In this document: positions 50,508 through 58,479 of the stretch, piece by piece
Numbering within the stretch: the stretch's first letter is position 1
How the letters are laid out: each line of letters opens with the position of its first letter
From: Bifidobacterium saguinibicoloris
GTDB lineage: Bacteria; Actinomycetota; Actinomycetes; Actinomycetales; Bifidobacteriaceae
NCBI RefSeq assembly: GCF_019331725.1
Contig: NZ_JAHBBF010000009.1
Coordinates: 32,464-96,463 of the forward strand
Direction: 5' to 3'
Length of the DNA stretch: 64,000 nt
Notes under the pieces: model-generated
The model's database searches: none
What the model was told of the DNA's origin: nothing
Seen by the model: only the letters and a program-made list of their open reading frames with translations
Position numbers and translations under genes: made by a program

Positions 50508-52616
50508 ATGGCCGGAATGATCAAGAAGGAAGACGTGGAGAAGGTGCGCGCAGCCGCGGACCTGTACGACATCGTATCCGCATCCGTGTCGCTGAAGCCC
50601 TCGGGCACCGGCACGTACGTGGGGCTCTGCCCGTTCCACGACGAGAAGACCGGCAGCTTCAACGTGCGCCCCGCGCTCGGCGTCTGGCACTGCTTCGGCT
50701 GCGGACTCGGCGGCGACGTGTTCAAATTCGTCGAACAGCAGGAGAACATCGACTTCCGCGAGGCCGTCCAGCTGCTCGCCGACAAATACCACATCGAACT
50801 GCACTACGAGAACACGGGCAACGGACGTGCGGAAGGACACTCCGGTTCGAAACGCGCCCGCCTCCTCGAAGCGAACGAGGAGGCGCAACGCTTCTTCGTC
50901 TCGCAGATCATGACCAAGGAGGCGCTCGCCGCGCGTAAGCTCCTCGGCGGACGCACGTTCAGCCAGGCCGACTGCGAACGCTTCGGCTGCGGCTACGCGC
51001 CGCAGGGCTGGGACAACCTCGTGCGGCACCTCGCGTCCAAGGGCTTCACGCAGCAGGAGATGCTCGACGCGGGACTGGCCCGTCAGGGCCAGCGCGGCGT
51101 CTACGACTACTTCCGCGGGCGGGTCACCTGGCCGATCCGCGATTCGACCGGCCGCACGCTCGGCTTCGGCGCGCGCAAGCTGTACGAGGACGACACGATC
51201 GCCGCGAAGTACATCAACACGCCGGACACGGCGCTCTACCGCAAGAACCAGGTGCTCTACGGCATCGACCTCGCGAAGAAGGCGATCGTCAAGAAGCGCC
51301 AGGTCGTCATCGTCGAGGGCTACACGGACGTGATGGCCATGCATCTGGCCGGCGTGGACACGGCGATCGCGACGTGCGGCACCGCGTTCGGCGCCGAGCA
51401 TGCGAAGATCGTGCGGCGTCTCATCGCCGACGATTCGCTCGGCGCGGTCCAGCTGGTGGGGCCGTTGAAGGTCGAGGGGCAGCCGTTGAGTTCGCGCATC
51501 GTGTTCACGTTCGACGGCGACGCCGCCGGGCAGAAGGCGGCGCTGCACGCGTTCGGCCTCGACTCGGCGTTCCTGTCGCAGACGTTCGTCGCCGTCGCCG
51601 ACGACAACCTCGACCCGTGCGACCTGAGGATCGAACGAGGCGACGAGGCGGTGCGCTCGCTCGTGGCGAACGCGAAGCCGTTGTACGACTTCGTCATCGA
51701 CGCGGCGATCGGCCGGTTCGACACCACGTACACCACCGGCCAGATGGGTGCGGTCAAGGCCGTGGCGCCGTTGGTCGCGCAGATCCGCGACCGTTCGTTG
51801 CTCGACATCTACACGCGTAAGGCCACGCGCCGCATCGGCGTGGATCTCGACATCATGCGCCGCGAAGTCAACACGGCTCGTCGTCGGCAGCATGTGCGCG
51901 AGGATGATGCGTACGCGCCGCGCCGCAGGTTCGGGGGAGCGGGCGGCGGTTCGGGCGCGTTCGCGCGCGGCGAGGAGCGCGGCGGTGCCGGCGATCCGTA
52001 CATGAACCCGGCCCGCCGGCGTGAGATCGAGCACCGGGATGCGGCCGAACAGACGTACTTCCGCATCGACGACGCCGTGTTCATCGCCGAACAGCAGTTC
52101 ATGGCGATGCTCATCCAGGTGCCGCGCGCCGTCGACCACAACTGGTTCGAGGCGCTGACGCTCGCGAACTTCATGACGCCGGTGTTCCGCACGCTCTACC
52201 AGGCGATCGCCGCGGCCGGCGGGCTGCCGTCGAACGAGACTCCGCAGGGTCTGTGGATGCACAACCTCACCAAGGCGGGCGGGCCGATGCTCGAACCGGT
52301 CATCAACGAGCTCGCCGTCATGCCGCTGCCGTTGCCCGCCGACGGCAGGACCGGTCAGGGAGGCGGAGCCGGCCAGGACGTCCCGGCCGCCGACGCGCAG
52401 CTGCGCGCCCCCTCCAAGGCCGAGCTCCAGTACGCCAACGAACTGCTCGCCAAACTGCTCGACATGGGGCTCATGCGCCGCATCGGCGCCGCCCGCCGCC
52501 GCATGGCGATGCTCCCGGACGGCGAGGAGAAGATCGCCCTCCTCGGCGAGATCACCAAGCTCGAGACCTCTCGCAAGGACCTTCAGGCCCAGGTCTACGG
52601 CAACAACATCGGGTGA
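50508..52616 (+). CDS. dnaG: DNA primase
   Basis: Synthesises RNA primers for replication. 702 residues: N-terminal CHC2 zinc finger (Cys41, His44, then WHCFGCG), a catalytic TOPRIM core (VVIVEGYTDVMAMHLAGVDTAIATCG, and TFDGDAAGQKAA) and a C-terminal helicase-binding domain from about 480 to 700 (NELLAKLLDMGLMRRIG). The TOPRIM core contains an insertion between GTAFG and the FDGDAAG motif (residues ~310-340, DDSLGAVQLVGPLKVEG). Length is somewhat greater than E. coli DnaG (581) and typical of actinobacteria. Confidence 0.96.
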   Translation: MAGMIKKEDVEKVRAAADLYDIVSASVSLKPSGTGTYVGLCPFHDEKTGSFNVRPALGVWHCFGCGLGGDVFKFVEQQENIDFREAVQLLADKYHIELHYENTGNGRAEGHSGSKRARLLEANEEAQRFFVSQIMTKEALAARKLLGGRTFSQADCERFGCGYAPQGWDNLVRHLASKGFTQQEMLDAGLARQGQRGVYDYFRGRVTWPIRDSTGRTLGFGARKLYEDDTIAAKYINTPDTALYRKNQVLYGIDLAKKAIVKKRQVVIVEGYTDVMAMHLAGVDTAIATCGTAFGAEHAKIVRRLIADDSLGAVQLVGPLKVEGQPLSSRIVFTFDGDAAGQKAALHAFGLDSAFLSQTFVAVADDNLDPCDLRIERGDEAVRSLVANAKPLYDFVIDAAIGRFDTTYTTGQMGAVKAVAPLVAQIRDRSLLDIYTRKATRRIGVDLDIMRREVNTARRRQHVREDDAYAPRRRFGGAGGGSGAFARGEERGGAGDPYMNPARRREIEHRDAAEQTYFRIDDAVFIAEQQFMAMLIQVPRAVDHNWFEALTLANFMTPVFRTLYQAIAAAGGLPSNETPQGLWMHNLTKAGGPMLEPVINELAVMPLPLPADGRTGQGGGAGQDVPAADAQLRAPSKAELQYANELLAKLLDMGLMRRIGAARRRMAMLPDGEEKIALLGEITKLETSRKDLQAQVYGNNIG

Positions 52617-52703
52617 CGGCCGGCCTGGCCGCGTGGCCGGTCGCATGGCTGGATTGCATGGCCGAAGCCGGATTGGCTGGGTGAGGAAATCCCTGATTGG
52701 TCT

Positions 52704-52718
52704 GGTCCAAATTGGACC
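52704..52718. promoter_or_regulatory. Perfect palindrome upstream of pdxST, candidate PdxR operator
   Basis: GGTCCAAATTGGACC is a perfect 7+1+7 palindrome, preceded by a related half-site GGTCT, 119 nt before pdxS. GATAAT (52748-52753) could be the -10, which places the palindrome about 49 nt upstream of the predicted start site, the usual position for an activator. A MocR/PdxR-type regulator is encoded just after pdxT. The remainder of 52617-52836 has only CG-rich low-complexity sequence. Confidence 0.55.
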
Positions 52719-52836
52719 GGCTCGGGTGGGTGCGTGCTTCCGCGTTCGATAATGAACGCCGACGGACGTCGACCACGGCAACGCGCGGCGACGATCCCGT
52801 CCGATCATCACCTCACACGAAGGGACACCGAACACC

Positions 52837-53712
52837 ATGACGCAGAACCGTGTCGAACTCAACCGCAACCTTGCCCAGATGCTCAAGGGCGGCGTGATCA
52901 TGGACGTGACCACGCCCGAACAGGCGAAGATCGCCCAGGACGCCGGCGCCTGCGCGGTCATGGCGCTGGAACGCATCCCGGCCGACATCCGCGCCGCCGG
53001 AGGCGTCTCCCGCATGAGCGACCCGGCGATGATCAAGGGCATCCAGGAGGCCGTCTCCATCCCGGTCATGGCCAAGGTCCGCATCGGCCATATCGCCGAG
53101 GCCCGGATCCTGCAGGCCATCGACATCGACTACATCGACGAATCCGAAGTGCTCTCCCCGGCCGACGACGTCTACCACATCGACAAGAACCAGTTCGACG
53201 TGCCGTTCGTGTGCGGCGCGAAGAACCTCGGCGAGGCCCTGCGCCGCATCGCCGAAGGCGCGGCGATGATCCGCACCAAGGGCGAGCCGGGCACCGGCGA
53301 CGTGATTCAGGCCGTACGTCACATGCGCACGATGAACAAGCAGATCCGCGAGCTCGTGGGACTGCGCGCCGACGAGGTCTACGAGGCGGCCAAGCAGCTC
53401 GCCGTGCCCTACGACCTCGCCAAGTACGTGCACGACAACGGCCGTCTCCCGGTCGTCAACTTCGCCGCCGGCGGCGTCGCCACCCCGGCCGACGCGGCCC
53501 TGATGATGGAGCTCGGCGCCGAAGGCGTCTTCGTCGGCTCCGGCATCTTCAAGTCCGGAGACCCGGCCAAGCGCGCCGCCGCCATCGTCAAGGCGACCGC
53601 AAACTGGCAGGACGCCGACCTGCTCGCCAAGCTCTCCGAGAACCTCGGCGAGGCGATGGTCGGCATCAACGAGGACGAGATCCAGACCATCATGGCCGCC
53701 CGCGGCGAGTGA
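52837..53712 (+). CDS. pdxS: Pyridoxal 5'-phosphate synthase lyase subunit
   Basis: Combines ribose/ribulose 5-phosphate, glyceraldehyde 3-phosphate and ammonia (from PdxT) to make PLP. 291 residues, standard length. Lys80 in VMAKVRIGH forms the first Schiff base; Asp23 in [14 protein letters not shown] and the phosphate-binding [14 protein letters not shown] are intact. Forms dodecamers with PdxT. ATG 52837 has CACGAAGGGACACC upstream. pdxT follows 16 nt later. Confidence 0.97.
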   Translation: MTQNRVELNRNLAQMLKGGVIMDVTTPEQAKIAQDAGACAVMALERIPADIRAAGGVSRMSDPAMIKGIQEAVSIPVMAKVRIGHIAEARILQAIDIDYIDESEVLSPADDVYHIDKNQFDVPFVCGAKNLGEALRRIAEGAAMIRTKGEPGTGDVIQAVRHMRTMNKQIRELVGLRADEVYEAAKQLAVPYDLAKYVHDNGRLPVVNFAAGGVATPADAALMMELGAEGVFVGSGIFKSGDPAKRAAAIVKATANWQDADLLAKLSENLGEAMVGINEDEIQTIMAARGE

Positions 53713-53728
53713 TTCCGGGAGTCCCATC

Positions 53729-54367
53729 ATGGTCGTAGCCGTCCAATACATCTCCAAGGAGGAGTCCGACGACGCCGAGACCGCACGCCACGGCGTCACC
53801 GGCATTCTCGCCGTCCAGGGTGCGTTCGCCGAACACGCCGCCGTCCTCGACCGTCTCGGCGCCCCGTGGAAGCTGCTGCGCGCCGCCGAGGACTTCGACG
53901 ACTCCATCGACCGGGTGATCCTGCCCGGCGGCGAATCCACCACGCAGGGCAAGCTGTTGCACTCCACCGGCCTGTTCGAGCGGATCGACGCGCACATCAA
54001 GGCCGGCAAACCGGTGTTCGGCACCTGCGCCGGCATGATCCTGCTCGCCCGCAGGCTCGACAACGACCCGAACGTCTATTTCGGCGCGCTCGACGCCGTC
54101 GTACGCCGCAACGCATATGGGCGCCAGCTCGGCAGTTTCGAGGCGACCGCCGACTTCGGCGCGCCCGGGGACCCGGAACGCATCGAAGGATTCCCGCTCG
54201 TCTTCATCCGCGGGCCGTACGTGGTCTCGGCCGGACCCGAGGCGCGCGTCGAAACGCAGGTCGACGGGCATCCGGTCGCCCTGCGCCAGGGCAACATCAT
54301 CGCCACCGCGTTCCACCCCGAACTCACCGACGACACCCGCATCCACGAGCTGTTCCTCGGCCTGTAG
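53729..54367 (+). CDS. pdxT: Pyridoxal 5'-phosphate synthase glutaminase subunit
   Basis: Class I glutamine amidotransferase that supplies ammonia to PdxS. 212 residues with Cys100 (FGTCAGM), His196 and Glu198 (FHPEL) as the triad, and the GGESTTQGKLL oxyanion region. An N-terminal extension of ~20 residues (VAVQYISKEESDDAETARHG) precedes the GILAVQGAFAEH strand and is longer than usual. ATG 53729 lies 16 nt after the pdxS stop; a later start is possible. Confidence 0.95.
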   Translation: MVVAVQYISKEESDDAETARHGVTGILAVQGAFAEHAAVLDRLGAPWKLLRAAEDFDDSIDRVILPGGESTTQGKLLHSTGLFERIDAHIKAGKPVFGTCAGMILLARRLDNDPNVYFGALDAVVRRNAYGRQLGSFEATADFGAPGDPERIEGFPLVFIRGPYVVSAGPEARVETQVDGHPVALRQGNIIATAFHPELTDDTRIHELFLGL

Positions 54368-54424
54368 CCTAGGGTGTTCGTAAGGCGCGTCGAACGGAAT
54401 CCCAAGGAAAGGCGGTGAGGCGGG

Positions 54425-56074
54425 ATGCGGTTGGCACTGAACAGGCATGACGCCGCGCCGCTGTACCGGCAGCTCGCCGCGCAGCTGCGCGAGCAGATCG
54501 TGTCCGGCGCGCTCGCCGCCGGCTACCGGCTGCCGCCCGAACGCGAGCTCGCCTCGCGTCTGGACGTCAACCGCGCCACGGTCCTGCAGGCCTACCAGCA
54601 GCTGAAAGACGAAGGCCTCATCGCCTCGAAGGTCGGCAAGGGCACGTTCGTGACGGCGGTGACGGCGGTGACGGCGACATCACAGGCGGCATCGGCGGTG
54701 TCCGTGAGTCGGGAAGGGGAGCCGCGGACGCCACGCGAATCCGCCGTCGTCCACACGATACGCGACGGCGTTGCGCCGGAACCGGAGGTCACCGAGCCTC
54801 CCGTCATCCGTCCGCCGTGGTCGGTGCTGTTCTCCGACTACTCCAACCGGTTCACCTACCACGACATCGCCGAGGCCGACCGGGCCCAGCGGGCGGCCGG
54901 CCCCGCGGATGGCCGGCCCTGCCCCGTCGACTTCGCCACCGGCTCGCCGAACCCGGCCGACATCCCCGACGACCTGCTGCGCGCCGTCAGTCTCGAGGCG
55001 TTCTCCTCGCACGAGTTCGACGGCCAGCCGGAATCGCCGATCGAGGGGTTCCACGAGCTGCGCGGCCTGCTCGCCGCGCACATGCGCGACCGCGGCGTGG
55101 GCTGCGACGCCCGCAACGTCATGGTCCTGTCCGGCTCCGAACAGGGCATCGATCTCATCGTGCGCGCGTTCGTCAATCCCGGCGACCATGTGCTCGTCGA
55201 ACAGTCCACGTTCTTCCCCGCGCTGCAGACGTTCCGTTCGGCCGACGCGCGGCTCGTCGGCGTGCCCGTCGACGCCGACGGCATGCGCACCGACCTGCTG
55301 GAGGGATACTGCGCGCGGTTCCGTCCGAAGCTCATCTACACGATCCCCACGTTCCACAATCCCACCGGCACGACGATGCCGATCGAACGCCGCCGCACAC
55401 TCATCGACGTGGCACGGCGCTACCAGTGCCTCGTCATCGAGGACGACGCCTACGGCGAACTGTGGTACGGGTCGTACGACCCGCACGGGCCGATGGGGGA
55501 GCGGGACGTGTCCGCCGCGTCCCGACCCGTGCCGCTCGCCGGCATGGAGAACAGCGGATACGTGATGTACCTGTCCACGTTCTCCAAGACCGTCACCTCG
55601 GGCCTGAGGACCGGATGGGTCGTGGCCGACCCGCACGTCATCGCCCGTCTCGCCGCGTTGCGGCGCATGGTCGACCAGCATACGAGCACATCGTCGCAGC
55701 GTATCTGCCTGGAACTGCTCAAGGAGGGACGCATCGCGGGCCATGTCGCATCCCTCACCGACGCCTACCGCGCGCGACGCGATGCGGCCCTCGCCGCGCT
55801 CGAGCGGTACGCGCCCGAAGGCATGCGCTGGACCGTGCCGGATGGCGGCTACTACGTGTGGGTGACGCTGCCCGACGGCGTGCGTGCGCTCGATCTGCTC
55901 GCCCGATGCCGCGCGTACGGCGTCACGTTCATGCCCGGCGGCGTCTTCGACGTCGACGAGACCGACGACGCGCACATTCGCCTCAACATGGTCCGGCCCG
56001 ACGCCGGCGACATCGAACGCGGCATCCGCGTCATCGCCGGGTGCGCGGCCGACGAAAAAAGCTCCCCTCGTTGA
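54425..56074 (+). CDS. pdxR: MocR/PdxR-family regulator (GntR domain fused to aminotransferase domain)
   Basis: 549 residues. GntR winged helix at about 1-75 (PLYRQLAAQLREQIVSGALAAGYRLPPERELASRLDVNRATVLQ), a Val/Thr/Ala linker with the repeat TAVTAVTA, and a fold-type I aminotransferase-like domain (about 155-545) with YTIPTFHNPTGTTMP and Lys388 in STFSKTVTSGLR, where PLP binds as an allosteric ligand. PdxR activates pdxST when PLP is low and often represses itself. It is encoded 57 nt after pdxT on the same strand, not divergently as in most genomes, so it may be cotranscribed with its targets. Confidence 0.88.
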   Translation: MRLALNRHDAAPLYRQLAAQLREQIVSGALAAGYRLPPERELASRLDVNRATVLQAYQQLKDEGLIASKVGKGTFVTAVTAVTATSQAASAVSVSREGEPRTPRESAVVHTIRDGVAPEPEVTEPPVIRPPWSVLFSDYSNRFTYHDIAEADRAQRAAGPADGRPCPVDFATGSPNPADIPDDLLRAVSLEAFSSHEFDGQPESPIEGFHELRGLLAAHMRDRGVGCDARNVMVLSGSEQGIDLIVRAFVNPGDHVLVEQSTFFPALQTFRSADARLVGVPVDADGMRTDLLEGYCARFRPKLIYTIPTFHNPTGTTMPIERRRTLIDVARRYQCLVIEDDAYGELWYGSYDPHGPMGERDVSAASRPVPLAGMENSGYVMYLSTFSKTVTSGLRTGWVVADPHVIARLAALRRMVDQHTSTSSQRICLELLKEGRIAGHVASLTDAYRARRDAALAALERYAPEGMRWTVPDGGYYVWVTLPDGVRALDLLARCRAYGVTFMPGGVFDVDETDDAHIRLNMVRPDAGDIERGIRVIAGCAADEKSSPR

Positions 56075-56083
56075 GGGGAGCTT
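56059..56083 (-). terminator. Rho-independent terminator shared by pdxR and phnX
   Basis: AAGCTCCCCTC / GAGGGGAGCTT with a 3-nt loop. On the - strand it is followed by a T6 run, so it is a classical terminator for the phn genes. It overlaps the last codons of the pdxR gene (stop at 56072-56074). Confidence 0.9.
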
Positions 56084-56122
56084 CCGGGTGCGTGCGTGCG
56101 TGCGTGCGCACGGAGCGACGGC

Positions 56123-56905
56123 TCAGGCGATCTGACGCAGGAGCGTCGGCAGCTCGGCCATCGTGTCGATGACCGCGTCGGCGCCGGCGGCGACGAACGC
56201 GTCACGCGCCTTGGCGCGGGCCGCGTCCTTGTCCTCATCGGACAGCGCCTCGAACTCGGCCTGGCTCAACGCCATCTGCGAGCTGCCCTCGGTCACGCCG
56301 ATCGTGAACACGCCGGCGTTCTTGCCCTCGCGGATGTCGGAGAGCGTGTCGCCGACCTTCGCGGCGCGGCGCACGTCGGTCACGCCGAGCTTCTCCAGGT
56401 TGCGGAACACCATGTACGGGTAGGGGCGGCCGAAGCCGTTCACGCCGTCCGGGCTGATCCAGAAGTCCGGCGCGTAGCCGTTCTCGGCCGCCTTCGGCAC
56501 GACGATCTCCATCATCCTGTCCGTGTAGCCGGTGGTGGAGCCGATCTTGAGACCGTCCGCACGCAGGGCGGCGACGGCCTCGACCACGCCCGGCTTCGGA
56601 TCGGCGAAGCCGTCGAGGATCGACAGCAGCTTCGGCTCGAAGTGCGCGTACACGGCATCGGTGTCCGCGTCGGTCGGGGCGGCGCCGTGACGGTCCTCCC
56701 ACGCGCGGGCGATGCGGTCCATGCGCAGCATCGTGGCGATGTGGTCGTGCTTGAGCATGCCCATCGGCTTCCTGGTCTCGGCCATCGTCGGCTCGACGCC
56801 GAACTCCTTGAACGCCTCCTGGAACGCCTTGACGGGGGCGAAGCAGCCGTAGTCCACGGTGGTGCCGGCCCAGTCGAAGATGACGGCCTCGAAACGGTTG
56901 GTCAT
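56123..56905 (-). CDS. phnX: Phosphonoacetaldehyde hydrolase
   Basis: HAD-superfamily enzyme that cleaves the C-P bond of phosphonoacetaldehyde to acetaldehyde and phosphate. 260 residues from ATG 56905. Nucleophile Asp11 in FDWAGTTVDYG; a cap-domain Lys in KPMGMLKHDHI that forms the Schiff base, a feature unique to phosphonatases; STTGYT and KVGDTLSDIREGKNAG complete the HAD motifs. TAGTTACGACA lies upstream, with AAGGAGT as Shine-Dalgarno. It follows phnW by 59 nt on the - strand and acts on that enzyme's product. Confidence 0.95.
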   Translation of the reverse strand: MTNRFEAVIFDWAGTTVDYGCFAPVKAFQEAFKEFGVEPTMAETRKPMGMLKHDHIATMLRMDRIARAWEDRHGAAPTDADTDAVYAHFEPKLLSILDGFADPKPGVVEAVAALRADGLKIGSTTGYTDRMMEIVVPKAAENGYAPDFWISPDGVNGFGRPYPYMVFRNLEKLGVTDVRRAAKVGDTLSDIREGKNAGVFTIGVTEGSSQMALSQAEFEALSDEDKDAARAKARDAFVAAGADAVIDTMAELPTLLRQIA

Positions 56906-56964
56906 TGTCGTAACTCCTTTGGTTTCCTCTTGCGATTCCCGCTGGATTCCCCGTGGAACGCGGC

Positions 56965-58173
56965 TCACGCGGTGAGCTTCACGTTCTTCGGCGCGGCGGC
57001 CTTGATCGGTTCGCCCGCCTTGTCCATCGCGGCGATCGCCTCCGGCACGGAGGCGGAACCGGTGGCGGCCTCGAGCAGGCCGCGCTCGCCCATGTACAGG
57101 GCCAGCAGCTCGGTCACCTTCTCGATGTCGTCGGTGTAGATCTCGCCGATGTTGCCGAGACGGAACGTGTCCTCGGTGGTGAGCTTGCCCGGGTAGATTG
57201 CGTAGCCGCGCTCCTTGATGAACTCGTACATGTCGTGGAAGTCGAACTGCGTGCCCTGCGGGTAGAGGAACGTGGTGATGATCGGGCCCTGATGCTCGTT
57301 CAGGAACACGCGGAAGCCGAGCGCCTTCATGCGGGCGATGAGCAGGTCGTTGTTGAGCTGGTATCGGGCCGAGCGGGCGGGGATGCCGCCTTCGGCGAAC
57401 ATCTCGTCGAGGGCCTTGGAGAAGGCGAGCACCACGTGGGTGGGGGAGGTGTAGCGCCACTTGCCGTTGGCCTTCTCGAGCGTGTTCCACTGGTCCCACA
57501 GGTCGAGGGACAGGGAGCGGGCCTTGCCCTTGGAGGCTTCGAGCTTCGCCTTGTTGCAGATGATGAAGCTGAAGCCCGGCACGCCCTGGATGCACTTGTT
57601 CGCGGAGGAGACGAGGAAGTCGATGCCCCAGCCGGAGACGGGGATGTCGACGCCGCCGAAGGAGCTCATCGCGTCGACCATGAACGTGCAGCCGTGCGCC
57701 TTGGCGACGGTGGCGACCGCGGCGATGTCGTTGAGCAGGCCGGAGGTGGTCTCGGAGTGGATCATCGAGACGTGGGTGATGGACGGGTCGTTCCGCAGGT
57801 ACTCCTCGACCTTGTCGGCGTCCGGGATGCGGTCGTACGGCTCGGCGTACTGCACGTAGTCGATGCCGGCGTGCTCGCAGATCTTGACCTGACGGTCGCC
57901 GTACGCGCCGTTGGTGCACAGCAGCACCTTCTCGTCCTTGCCGATCACGGAGGTGAGCACGCTCTCCACGCCGAAGGTGCCGGAGCCCTGCATGAGCACG
58001 ACGGTGTAGTCGGCCGGATCGCAGTGCGCGAGCTCGAGCAGCTGGCGGCGGATCTTCTGCGTGATCTGCTGGTAGTCCTCGTCCCACGTGCAGTGGTCGA
58101 AGAGCATCTCCTCCTTGACGGTGCGCGTCGTGGTCAGAGGGCCGGGGGTGAGCAGCTTGTATTCGTTGGCCAT
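56965..58173 (-). CDS. phnW: 2-aminoethylphosphonate--pyruvate transaminase
   Basis: Transfers the amino group of AEP to pyruvate, giving phosphonoacetaldehyde and alanine. 402 residues from ATG 58173 (GAAAGGAGACC Shine-Dalgarno); a longer in-frame upstream start is rejected because it has none. The family opening LLTPGPLTTTRTVKEEML, Lys193 in SSANKCIQGVPGFSF for PLP and VDAMSSFGG are visible. Slightly longer than the ~365-residue norm through its C-terminal tail. First gene of phnWX. Confidence 0.95.
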   Translation of the reverse strand: MANEYKLLTPGPLTTTRTVKEEMLFDHCTWDEDYQQITQKIRRQLLELAHCDPADYTVVLMQGSGTFGVESVLTSVIGKDEKVLLCTNGAYGDRQVKICEHAGIDYVQYAEPYDRIPDADKVEEYLRNDPSITHVSMIHSETTSGLLNDIAAVATVAKAHGCTFMVDAMSSFGGVDIPVSGWGIDFLVSSANKCIQGVPGFSFIICNKAKLEASKGKARSLSLDLWDQWNTLEKANGKWRYTSPTHVVLAFSKALDEMFAEGGIPARSARYQLNNDLLIARMKALGFRVFLNEHQGPIITTFLYPQGTQFDFHDMYEFIKERGYAIYPGKLTTEDTFRLGNIGEIYTDDIEKVTELLALYMGERGLLEAATGSASVPEAIAAMDKAGEPIKAAAPKNVKLTA

Positions 58174-58424
58174 GATGGTCTCCTTTCGTGGGGTTCCCGG
58201 AAGCCCTCCGGGATGGTTTCGTGTGGTGTTTCGTTGAATTCCGATGCGATCGATGTCGTTGCGGCGTCTTGTCGTATCCGAGCGCCGAGTGTAGTCACGC
58301 ACGTAATCGGAGAAAACTTCTACGTTGATTATGAGGTGCACTCGGCGTGTTGTATGTAGTTTTGTGAATCCCGTTCGCTCGGCGTTCACTTTCGGCGGGA
58401 TGCCGGATAAGTGGGGAGCCGTAT
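58174..58424 (-). promoter_or_regulatory. phnW upstream region with PHO-like repeats
   Basis: 251 nt. On the + strand GTTCGC (58373) and GTTCAC (58384) start exactly 11 nt apart, matching the spacing and core of actinobacterial PHO boxes. TGTAGTCACGC at 58290-58300 resembles TGTAGTCGCGT at 62382-62392 in the transporter upstream region. A CATAAT on the - strand near 58333 could be the -10. No gene seen. Confidence 0.4.
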
Positions 58425-58471
58425 CCCGGCCCGGTGGGGGCGACGGGAACCGTCGCCCCCACCGGGCCGGG
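58425..58471. terminator. Very stable terminator after the AEP transporter gene
   Basis: Arms 58425-58446 and 58450-58471 pair perfectly over 22 bp with a GAA loop, 9 nt beyond the transporter stop codon. Insulates the transporter genes from phnW downstream on the same strand. No T-run. Confidence 0.82.
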
Positions 58472-58479
58472 GAAGGCGA

